This document shows, piece after piece, positions 1 through 9,441 of a stretch of 64,000 nt of DNA. Position 1 is the stretch's first letter; every line of letters starts with the position of its first letter. The position numbers and the translations under genes are program-made. Origin of the DNA: Magnetovibrio sp. (GTDB lineage: Bacteria > Pseudomonadota > Alphaproteobacteria > Rhodospirillales > Magnetovibrionaceae); contig JANQJR010000036.1 of NCBI GenBank assembly GCA_028281525.1, forward strand, positions 1 through 64,000, in the 5' to 3' direction. The notes under the pieces were generated by a model. That model searched no databases. It was not told where the DNA came from and worked only from the letters and a program-made list of their open reading frames with translations.

Positions 1-1
1 T

Positions 2-1051
2 CCGGTGTTCCTCATGCCGGAAGGCGAGCCGGTGATGAGCAACTACGTGCCCGTCCTGACCAGCCCGCTGTTTTATCTGTCCCTTGTGGTTCTGGCGGCG
101 AGCATGGCGTTGATGGCCATGTACGTGCTGATCAACCTGCTGCGCCGCACCACAAGCGCCGCGTCAGGCCATGGCCCTGGTATCGACGTTCTGAGCTTGG
201 CGGGCATTGCCGCGGCGCTGATCTATCTGTTGGCGCTGAGCTACTTTCTGTACGCTTGGAGTCTGCTGGACGGTCAACCGGTGACCCATCAGTTCAACGA
301 GGAACTGTTCTGGGCCGGTGGTCACGTTTTGCAGTTCCTCAACGTCGTTTTGTTGGCTGGGGCGTGGTACGCGGTCGGCGCCGCGGTATTGAACCGCACG
401 CCATTCAGTCCCATAGCAGCAGTTCTGGCGATCGCGCTGGTGACGTTCGCGGCGTTCACCACCCCGCTGTTCTTCATAATCTTCGAAGCCTTTTCCGCGG
501 ACTGGCTGATGGCGTTCACCGACGCCCAGTACGCCTTCGCCCCCGCCACCCTGGTCGTCGCCGTGCCGATGATCATCAGCGTGCTCAAGGTCACGGACAA
601 ACCCTGGACCAACCCGGGCTACGCAACTTTGATTTTGAGCCCCATTGTATTCGGCATCGGCGGCGTCATGGGACTGTTCGTCGACGGCCAAGACACCCGC
701 ACGCCCGCCCATTACCACAGCGTGATCGCGGGTGTGACCTTGGCGTTCATGGCGCTGTTTTATGTGGTCTTCATCCCCCTGTTGAAGCGGCGCATTTTGT
801 ATCCGCGCCTTAGCCTCGCATCCGTGTGGTTGTTCGGTGTGGGCCAGGCGCTCGCCAGCAGCGGGCTGTTCATCGCGGGTGGTCACGGCGCGGCGCGCAA
901 AACGGCGGGTGCGGCGCAGGAATTAACGGAATTCAGCGCAAAACTGGGTATGGGGCTCAACGGCGGCGCGGGACTGTTGGCCATCATCGGCGGAGCGCTG
1001 TTCGTGTGGGTGACAGCCACCGCTTTGATCGCCAAGGAAAGTGAACGTTAG
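2..1051 (+). CDS. Heme-copper oxidase subunit I-like membrane protein (C-terminal part; 5' end lies outside window)
   Basis: Multi-TM protein with NYVPVLTSPLFY, ELFWAGGHVLQF and TPAHYHSVIAG segments resembling heme-copper oxidase subunit I; frame open to left edge; followed by cyoE. Confidence 0.65.
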   Translation, partial: PVFLMPEGEPVMSNYVPVLTSPLFYLSLVVLAASMALMAMYVLINLLRRTTSAASGHGPGIDVLSLAGIAAALIYLLALSYFLYAWSLLDGQPVTHQFNEELFWAGGHVLQFLNVVLLAGAWYAVGAAVLNRTPFSPIAAVLAIALVTFAAFTTPLFFIIFEAFSADWLMAFTDAQYAFAPATLVVAVPMIISVLKVTDKPWTNPGYATLILSPIVFGIGGVMGLFVDGQDTRTPAHYHSVIAGVTLAFMALFYVVFIPLLKRRILYPRLSLASVWLFGVGQALASSGLFIAGGHGAARKTAGAAQELTEFSAKLGMGLNGGAGLLAIIGGALFVWVTATALIAKESER

Positions 1052-1105
1052 GGTGGAAAAGACTCGCCAATCCAGTCCCAGAACCTACATTTTGTACGGG
1101 GCATT

Positions 1106-2104
1106 TTGAATGGGGATGAAAAAGAACTGAGGGGTCGAGGGATCGTGTCGGATATGACGAAAGAACAAGCTGAAACCAGCTTGAACGAAGCCGTGGGCGA
1201 AACCGTCGACGGGGAGGAAACCTATCGCTTCCGGGTGGCCGATTACGCCAACCTGCTCAAACCCCGCGTGATGATGCTGGTGGTGTTCACCGCCATCACC
1301 GGCATGGCCTTGGCCCCGGGACAAATCCCAGTGTGGCAAGGCCTTCTGGCGATCCTCTGCATCGCCGTCGGCGCGGGCGCGTCGGGCGCGATCAACATGT
1401 GGTACGACCGCGACATCGACCAGTTCATGGTGCGTACGCAAAGGCGCCCCATTCCCGCGGGCAAGGTCGATCCCACCCGCGCGCTGGTGTTCGGCGTAGT
1501 GTTGGCCGCAGTGTCGGTGGTGGTCATGTTCGTCGGCGTGAACAGCCAAGCGTCGGGCCTGTTGCTGTTCACCATTCTCTATTACGTGTTCCTCTACACC
1601 ATGTGGCTGAAACGCACGACCCCGCAGAACATCGTGATCGGCGGTGCGTCAGGAGCCTTTCCGCCGATGATCGGCTGGGTTTCCGTGACCGGCACGTTCA
1701 GTTTCGAATCCGGCATCCTGTTCTTGATCATCTTCCTGTGGACCCCGCCGCACACTTGGGCCTTGGCCCTGTTCCGCGCTGGCGACTATGAACGCGTCGG
1801 TGTGCCGATGATGCCGGTGGTGGTCGGCAGCTATCGCACCAAGGTGCAAATGCTGATCTACACCCTGTTGTTGGTGCCGGTGACGCTGGTGCCGGGCTTC
1901 ATCGGCATGTCGGGATTGCTGTACACCGCGGGCGCGAGCGCTTTGGGAGCGCTGTTCATCCATCACTGCTGGAAGCTGCTGCGGGATGAAGACGACCGCC
2001 ACGCCAAGGCGACATTCCTTTATTCCATCCTTTACCTGACCCTGATCTTCGCCTTCCTGCTGATCGACCAGGTTGCTTGGCTGCCCATGCCGATGACGTT
2101 CTAG
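1106..2104 (+). CDS. cyoE: Protoheme IX farnesyltransferase (heme O synthase)
   Basis: UbiA-type prenyltransferase motifs NMWYDRDIDQFMVRTQRRPIPAGK and YTMWLKRTTPQNIVIGGASGAFPPMIGW; start may be slightly downstream. Confidence 0.95.
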   Translation: MNGDEKELRGRGIVSDMTKEQAETSLNEAVGETVDGEETYRFRVADYANLLKPRVMMLVVFTAITGMALAPGQIPVWQGLLAILCIAVGAGASGAINMWYDRDIDQFMVRTQRRPIPAGKVDPTRALVFGVVLAAVSVVVMFVGVNSQASGLLLFTILYYVFLYTMWLKRTTPQNIVIGGASGAFPPMIGWVSVTGTFSFESGILFLIIFLWTPPHTWALALFRAGDYERVGVPMMPVVVGSYRTKVQMLIYTLLLVPVTLVPGFIGMSGLLYTAGASALGALFIHHCWKLLRDEDDRHAKATFLYSILYLTLIFAFLLIDQVAWLPMPMTF

Positions 2105-2121
2105 GATTTGGAGCTAAACTT

Positions 2122-3615
<1,494 letters not shown>

Positions 3616-3618
3616 ATC

Positions 3619-5175
3619 TCAGGCCTCCTTCAGGTTCAATTCGATTTCATGCGCTTTCTGATCTTGGTGCGCCAGCCATTGTTCGAGCTCCGCGCGTCCG
3701 GCCCCATCGAGGCGCAGGCCCAACTTGGTCCGCCGCCACAAGATGTCATCGGCGGTGACAGCCCATTCATGATGGCGCAGGTAATCCACTTCCCGCGCGT
3801 AAAGCCCCGCGCCGAAGTGGTGACCCAGATTGGCCTCTGTTTGCGCCTTCCCCAGAACCGTGCACGTTTGCGTCCCGTAAGTGCGTGCGAGACGATGGAG
3901 CAAGTCATGAGGCAACTCCGGATAACGCGCATGCAGTTCCGCATCCAATGCACCCCGCCCGTCCACGGGAAAGTTTCCGCCGGGCAGCGACACGTCATGC
4001 GTCCAGTCGGGGCTTAAGTCCGGGAATGCGTCCGACAGCTTGTCGAGCGCATGCTCCGCCAAATGTCGGTACCCGGTGAGTTTTCCGCCGAAGATGTTGA
4101 GCAACGGCGCTTGGCCGTCGGGATGATCCAATTCCAAAACGTAATCGCGGGTCGCCGTCTGGGCCCGATGGGAACCGTCGTCGAACAGCGGACGGACGCC
4201 ACTGTAGGTCCAAACCACGTCATCGGGAGAGACCGATTGAGTAAAGTAGTCCGATGCCGCGTTACAGAGATAGGCGATCTCATCCGCATCCGCCTGGACT
4301 TCCTCGGGTCGGCCCCGGTAATCGACATCGGTGGTGCCGACCAAAGTGAAGTCGGTCTCGAACGGGATGGCGAAGACGATGCGCTGATCGGGGTTCTGGA
4401 AAATATAGGCCCGGTCATGATCGAACAGGCGCGGCACTAAGATATGACTGCCTTTGACCATGCGCACACGGAACGGGCTGTCGTTTTCGATCCGATCCGC
4501 AAGCACGCCGCCGACCCACGGACCGGTGGCGTTGACCAGCGCGTGAGCGGAGATGGCGGAGGTTTCGTCGCTACGCGTATCCTTGAGATCAATACGCCAC
4601 AGATTCCCATGCCGTTCGGCCGAGATCACCTCCGTGCGGGTGTGGATAGCCGCACCCCGGTCCGCTGCATCGCGGGCGTTGAGCACCACAAGACGCGCGT
4701 CATCCACCCAGCAGTCGGAATATTCGAACCCGGTCTCGAAGCCGCCCTTCAGCGGTTGACCGGCCTCATCGCGACGCAAGTCGATCCGGCGTGTCCCCGG
4801 CAAGCGTTCGCGCCCACCCAGATGATCGTAGAGGAAAAGTCCCAAACGGACCAGCCACGCTGGTCTCAGCCCTTTGCTATGTGGCAACACGAAGCGCAAG
4901 GGGTGAATGATATGCGGCGCCAGGGCCCAGAGCACTTCACGCTCTTTCAAGGATTCGCGCACCAGTCTGAATTCATAGTGCTCTAGGTAGCGTAATCCGC
5001 CGTGGATCAACTTGGTGGAGGCCGACGACGTGCCGCCCGCCAAATCGCCTTTTTCCGCCAGGAACACGGACAAGCCCCGGCCCTGGGCATCCCGCGCGAT
5101 GCCGCAGCCGTTTATGCCGCCGCCGATAACCGCCAAGTCGAATACGCTGGTGCTCAAACCTCTGTTCCTTTGCAA
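3619..5175 (-). CDS. glpD: Glycerol-3-phosphate dehydrogenase (FAD)
   Basis: DLAVIGGGINGCGIARDAQGRGLSV FAD-binding motif, GTSSASTKLIHGGLRYLE; upstream of glpK in same orientation. Confidence 0.96.
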   Translation of the reverse strand: MQRNRGLSTSVFDLAVIGGGINGCGIARDAQGRGLSVFLAEKGDLAGGTSSASTKLIHGGLRYLEHYEFRLVRESLKEREVLWALAPHIIHPLRFVLPHSKGLRPAWLVRLGLFLYDHLGGRERLPGTRRIDLRRDEAGQPLKGGFETGFEYSDCWVDDARLVVLNARDAADRGAAIHTRTEVISAERHGNLWRIDLKDTRSDETSAISAHALVNATGPWVGGVLADRIENDSPFRVRMVKGSHILVPRLFDHDRAYIFQNPDQRIVFAIPFETDFTLVGTTDVDYRGRPEEVQADADEIAYLCNAASDYFTQSVSPDDVVWTYSGVRPLFDDGSHRAQTATRDYVLELDHPDGQAPLLNIFGGKLTGYRHLAEHALDKLSDAFPDLSPDWTHDVSLPGGNFPVDGRGALDAELHARYPELPHDLLHRLARTYGTQTCTVLGKAQTEANLGHHFGAGLYAREVDYLRHHEWAVTADDILWRRTKLGLRLDGAGRAELEQWLAHQDQKAHEIELNLKEA

Positions 5176-5230
5176 ATTGCCTGTGGAACCAAGATTAAGA
5201 CATCAATGTTACAACCTGAATCGCACCAAG

Positions 5231-6502
5231 TCAGCCGAGGCGGGCCTGAATCTGGTCGAACGCCGCGACTTGACCGATGGGGCCCAGTGCCGCAACCGTA
5301 GGCGTACCTTGAAAGATGCGCGCGGCCACATCGCGGATGGCGGCTTCATCCACCGCTTCGATTTTGGCGACGGCTTCCGATGCCGGGATCGGGCGGCCGA
5401 AAATCATCAACTGACGGGCAAGCTGTTCGGCACGTGAAGAGGTGCTTTCCAAGCTCATCAAAATCGACGATTTCAATTGCGCCTTGGCGCGCTCCAATTC
5501 TTCCGCACCCACGCCCTGGTCCAGCTTGCCGATTTCGTCGCACACCACCGGGATCAGTTCCGCAGCTTCCTTTTCGCCGGTTCCGGCATAGATGCCGAAT
5601 ACGCCGGCGTCGGCGTAAGCGGTGATGAAGCTGTAGACGGAATAGACCAGCCCGCGCTTTTCACGCACTTCTTGGAACAGGCGCGACGACATACCGCCGC
5701 CGAACAGCATGGACAGCACGGAGGCCGTGTAGAAATCGTCATCCACATAGCTGAAACTTTCAAAGCCCAGCAGCACGTGAACTTGCTCAATATCGCGGTT
5801 TTGACGCACATCGCCGCCAACGTACTTGGCCGGTCCTTGTTGATCGCCGTCGCTTTTGGATGCATCGGCGGCAAAGTGCTCGCCCGCCAAATCGACCAAG
5901 CGGTCGTGATTCAGGTTTCCCGCCGCCGCCAGAACCATGCCACCCGGGCGATAATGATCCTGCATGTAACCGAGAATATCTTCGCGGGGCATTTGGCTGA
6001 TACCGTCATAGGTGCCCAGCACCGGACGGCCGAGCGCTTGGTCGGGGAAACACGCATCTTGGAACAGGTCGAACACCACGTCATCGGGTGTGTCGTTGGC
6101 TTGATTGATTTCCTGCAAGATCACGCCGCGTTCGCGTTCCAGCTCTTCGGCGTCGAGCGTCGCGTTTTGCACCAGATCCGCCACCACATCGACGGCCAAT
6201 CCCAAATCGTCCTTGAGCACCTTGGCGTAATAAGCGGTGTTTTCGCGCGACGTATAGGCGTTGATGTGCCCGCCCACGTCTTCGATCTCTTCCGCGATCG
6301 CCTGGGCGGAGCGTTTGCGCGTGCCCTTGAACGTCATGTGCTCCAGCATGTGGGACACGCCGTTGATCTTTTGCGCTTCGAAGCGCGCGCCCGCTTCGAC
6401 CCACACGCCGGCGGAGGCCGTTTCCACGCTGCTCATTTCATCGGAAATGATGCGCAGGCCGTTATCGAACGTGGTGATGCGGACGGATGTGTTGTTGTTC
6501 AA
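5231..6502 (-). CDS. M16 family zinc peptidase (mitochondrial processing peptidase-like)
   Basis: Inverted zinc motif SHMLEHMTFKG (HxxEH), later GGGMSSRLFQEVREKRGLVYSVYS. Confidence 0.93.
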   Translation of the reverse strand: MNNNTSVRITTFDNGLRIISDEMSSVETASAGVWVEAGARFEAQKINGVSHMLEHMTFKGTRKRSAQAIAEEIEDVGGHINAYTSRENTAYYAKVLKDDLGLAVDVVADLVQNATLDAEELERERGVILQEINQANDTPDDVVFDLFQDACFPDQALGRPVLGTYDGISQMPREDILGYMQDHYRPGGMVLAAAGNLNHDRLVDLAGEHFAADASKSDGDQQGPAKYVGGDVRQNRDIEQVHVLLGFESFSYVDDDFYTASVLSMLFGGGMSSRLFQEVREKRGLVYSVYSFITAYADAGVFGIYAGTGEKEAAELIPVVCDEIGKLDQGVGAEELERAKAQLKSSILMSLESTSSRAEQLARQLMIFGRPIPASEAVAKIEAVDEAAIRDVAARIFQGTPTVAALGPIGQVAAFDQIQARLG

Positions 6503-7905
6503 AGTTTCCCGCGCTCCTTGAGCGTCGTTTCGATGTAGCCCTTCACGGCATTGAAGCTGCCCGGCAGTTCGATATAGCGTTCTTCTTTTACATATAGGTC
6601 TGAAAGATGTTCCGGCAATTGTGGATGTACGCCTGAGGCAGCCTCGACCGCATCGGGGAATTTCGCCGGGTGTGCCGTAGCGAGACAGATCATCGGCACA
6701 GTTTCATCCCAACGGCGCGCGCGCGCCGCACCCACGCCGATGGCGGAATGGGTATCCAGCAGATAGCCCGTTTCCTTGTGCACCTCGCCAATGATCTTGG
6801 CGGTGGCGTCATCGTCGAAGCGTTCGCCGTCCATGATTTCCTTGAGACGCTCCATGAACAATTCCGTGACAGCGTAATGCCCCGTTTCCTTGAATTCCTC
6901 CATGGCGTCGTTGAGCGCGGAGCTGTCGCGGTCCAACAGTTCGAACATGAAACGCTCAAAATTGGACGAGATTTGGATGTCCATGGACGGGCTGGTGGTG
7001 GCGAACACGTTCTTGGCTTCCATGCGCCCCGATTCGATAAACCGGATCAGGATGTCGTTGGCGTTGGAGCCAATGATGAATTGGCTGATGGGCAGACCCA
7101 TCTTTTTCGCGACGACGCCGGCCAAGACGTTGCCGAAGTTTCCGGTCGGCACGGAAAACGCCACGGACGTTTCCGGCGCGCCCGCCTTGAAAGCGGCCCA
7201 GAAATAATAGACCACCTGCGCCATAATGCGCGCCCAGTTGATGGAGTTGACGGCGGACAGGTGCACTTGGTCGCGGAACGCCTCGTCGGCGAACAGGGCC
7301 TTCACCGTGTTCTGGCAGTCATCGAAGTTGCCGTCCAATGCGATGTTGTGAACGTTGTCAGACAAAACCGTGGTCATCTGACGGCGCTGCACTTCGGAAA
7401 CTTTTCCGTTCGGATGCAGGATGAAAATCTCGATGTTGTCGCGATCGCGGCACGCTTCGATGGCGGCCGAACCGGTATCGCCCGACGTTGCGCCCGCGAT
7501 GGTCAGCTTCGCACCGCGCTTGGTCAGCACATGGTCGAACATACGGCCCAGGAACTGCAGCGCGTAGTCCTTGAACGCAAGCGTGGGACCATGGAACAGT
7601 TCCAGGACATATTCGTTCTCGCCAAGCTTCACCAACGGTGCGATGTCGCCTGAATCGAACCCGGCGTAGGTGTCGCTGACGATGGCGCTAAGATCTTCGC
7701 GTGAAATGGCCTCTTCGACGAACGGCAACATCACTTTGACGGCCAGATCGGTGTAGCTCAGCCCCTTCATGTCCGCCAAATCCTCAGTGCTGAATTGCGG
7801 CCAGGTTTCCGGCAGGTACAAGCCCCCATCGCGGGCCAAGCCCGTCAGCAGGACGTCGTCAAAGGCGAGTTTGGGAGCGTTGCCCCGGGTGGAGATGTAC
7901 TTCAC
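6499..7905 (-). CDS. thrC: Threonine synthase
   Basis: MKYISTRGNAPKLAFDDVLLTGLARDGGLYLPE start, FHGPTLAFKDYALQFLG PLP motif, GATSGDTGSAAIEACR. Confidence 0.96.
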   Translation of the reverse strand: MKYISTRGNAPKLAFDDVLLTGLARDGGLYLPETWPQFSTEDLADMKGLSYTDLAVKVMLPFVEEAISREDLSAIVSDTYAGFDSGDIAPLVKLGENEYVLELFHGPTLAFKDYALQFLGRMFDHVLTKRGAKLTIAGATSGDTGSAAIEACRDRDNIEIFILHPNGKVSEVQRRQMTTVLSDNVHNIALDGNFDDCQNTVKALFADEAFRDQVHLSAVNSINWARIMAQVVYYFWAAFKAGAPETSVAFSVPTGNFGNVLAGVVAKKMGLPISQFIIGSNANDILIRFIESGRMEAKNVFATTSPSMDIQISSNFERFMFELLDRDSSALNDAMEEFKETGHYAVTELFMERLKEIMDGERFDDDATAKIIGEVHKETGYLLDTHSAIGVGAARARRWDETVPMICLATAHPAKFPDAVEAASGVHPQLPEHLSDLYVKEERYIELPGSFNAVKGYIETTLKERGKL

Positions 7906-8006
7906 GGTTCACATCCGTCGAATAGTGTCAAAAAATAGCTCCCTTTCTTAGTGGGCGGACGGCAAAATAGCAATCTCATCCGTGAATCGCTCCCTAAAAA
8001 ATGGTT

Positions 8007-8274
8007 TAGGTCACGAGCTCATAAATGGCATGAGAAATGGCGCTCAAACGGCGAAGAACCGCGCGGAAAAGCCTGCGGGTCGGGGTCGGTCCCCCGTCCA
8101 AGGGCTTTGACAACGCGGATCGAAGCCGTTTCAGCGTCCGAAGGATATGGCGCATGTGCCCGCCTGCCGCGTTGCAAGAACTTGAAAACCAACCAGGTTT
8201 CCTGCGTCCTTGCGCCTTGCAGGCAAACACATGCGCTCATACCATTTCCATGCCATTTATGAGTTCGTGACCTA
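8007..8274. mobile_element. MITE-like non-autonomous inverted-repeat element (268 bp)
   Basis: Left arm 8007-8040 TAGGTCACGAGCTCATAAATGGCATGAGAAATGG; right arm 8241-8274, reverse complement TAGGTCACGAACTCATAAATGGCATGGAAATGGT; 1 substitution plus 1 indel; TA at both outer ends; no convincing coding content inside. Confidence 0.75.
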
Positions 8275-8303
8275 GGGACGGATCGTTTTCACAAGGTTGT
8301 CAC

Positions 8304-8705
8304 ATGACACTCGGCTTCATCACCTGGCTGCTGGTCTACCAGTTGATCGGCGAAGTGATCTCCAAGGGGCTCGGCCTGCCGCTGCCGGGGCCAGTGGTGG
8401 GCATGGGGCTGTTGTTCCTGACCTTGGTGATGCGGGGCGACCTGCCGGACGGTTTGAAGGACACGGCGGGCGGCATACTGAAACATCTTTCCTTGTTGTT
8501 CGTGCCCGCGGGCGTCGGCGTGATGATGCACCTGCACCTGCTGGAGGACGAATGGCAAGGCATCACCGCCGCTCTGGTGGTGAGCACCGTGGCGACCATC
8601 GCGGTGACCGCCCTGGTGATGGTGGGCCTCGCCAAACTGACCGGCAAGACGGATGCAGAGACCCCCGAAAAGGAGACGGGAAAACAGGAGGCCGGGGATG
8701 GGTGA
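8304..8705 (+). CDS. lrgA: CidA/LrgA family holin-like membrane protein
   Basis: Four-TM protein with GLPLPGPVVGMGLLFLTL and LLFVPAGVGVMMH signatures; immediately upstream of LrgB-like gene. Confidence 0.85.
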   Translation: MTLGFITWLLVYQLIGEVISKGLGLPLPGPVVGMGLLFLTLVMRGDLPDGLKDTAGGILKHLSLLFVPAGVGVMMHLHLLEDEWQGITAALVVSTVATIAVTALVMVGLAKLTGKTDAETPEKETGKQEAGDG

Positions 8706-9417
8706 GGACTTTACGCAAATCTGGGTGTATCTATCCACCACGCCGCTGCTGGGGCTGACCATCACCCTGGTCGCCTATCAGGTGGGGACGTGGATTTACA
8801 CCAAGGCCAACCTCAACCCATTGCTCAATCCCGTGTTGATCGCGGTGTTGATGCTAGTAGGTGTGTTGATGCTGACCGACACAGATTACCCGACGTATTT
8901 CGACGGCGCACAGTTCGTGCACTTTATGCTGGGTCCAGCGACGGTGGCGTTGGCGGTGCCGCTTTATCAGCAGTTCCAGAAGGTCAAAGGATCGTTTCTG
9001 ATGATTTTGGCCGCAATTCTAGCCGGTTCCGTCAGCGCGGCGCTCAGCGCCATCGCTGTTGCCTGGGCGATGGGGGTGTCGCGCGAAACCCTGCTGTCCA
9101 TCGCCCCCAAATCCGTCACCGCGCCCATCGCCATGGGCATCGCGGAGGCCACCGGCGGCGTGCCGTCCCTGACCGCCGTCCTGGTGATCTTGACCGGCAT
9201 TATCGGCGCGGTGCTGGGAACATGGACCTTGAATGCGCTCAGGATCAAGGATTGGCGCGCGCGGGGACTTGCGATCGGCACCGCCAGCCACGGCATCGGC
9301 ACGGCGCGGGCCTTGCAGATCAACCAAGTCGCGGGCGCGTTCGCCAGTCTCGCCATGGGCCTCAACGGCTTAGCGACGGCGGTGCTGTTGCCGGTGATTC
9401 TGGGACTGATTTTCTAG
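8698..9417 (+). CDS. lrgB: LrgB/CidB family membrane protein
   Basis: NPLLNPVLIAV, FMLGPATVALAVPLYQQ, APKSVTAPIAMGIAEATGG and GTASHGIGTARAL are LrgB signatures; start placed at 8698 (MGEDFTQ) rather than 8653. Confidence 0.88.
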   Translation: MGEDFTQIWVYLSTTPLLGLTITLVAYQVGTWIYTKANLNPLLNPVLIAVLMLVGVLMLTDTDYPTYFDGAQFVHFMLGPATVALAVPLYQQFQKVKGSFLMILAAILAGSVSAALSAIAVAWAMGVSRETLLSIAPKSVTAPIAMGIAEATGGVPSLTAVLVILTGIIGAVLGTWTLNALRIKDWRARGLAIGTASHGIGTARALQINQVAGAFASLAMGLNGLATAVLLPVILGLIF

Positions 9418-9441
9418 GGCCAGGCCCTCATGCACCGGGGC

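Noticed and set aside
5477-6538. 353-aa plus-strand ORF opposite the M16 peptidase
   Set aside because: Fully antisense to a well-supported conserved gene; composition typical of shadow ORFs in GC-rich DNA.
8006-8270. Several 73-77-aa ORFs within the 8007-8274 inverted-repeat element as a possible transposase fragment
   Set aside because: Read through the terminal repeats, no DDE or HTH motif recognised; treated as non-coding interior.
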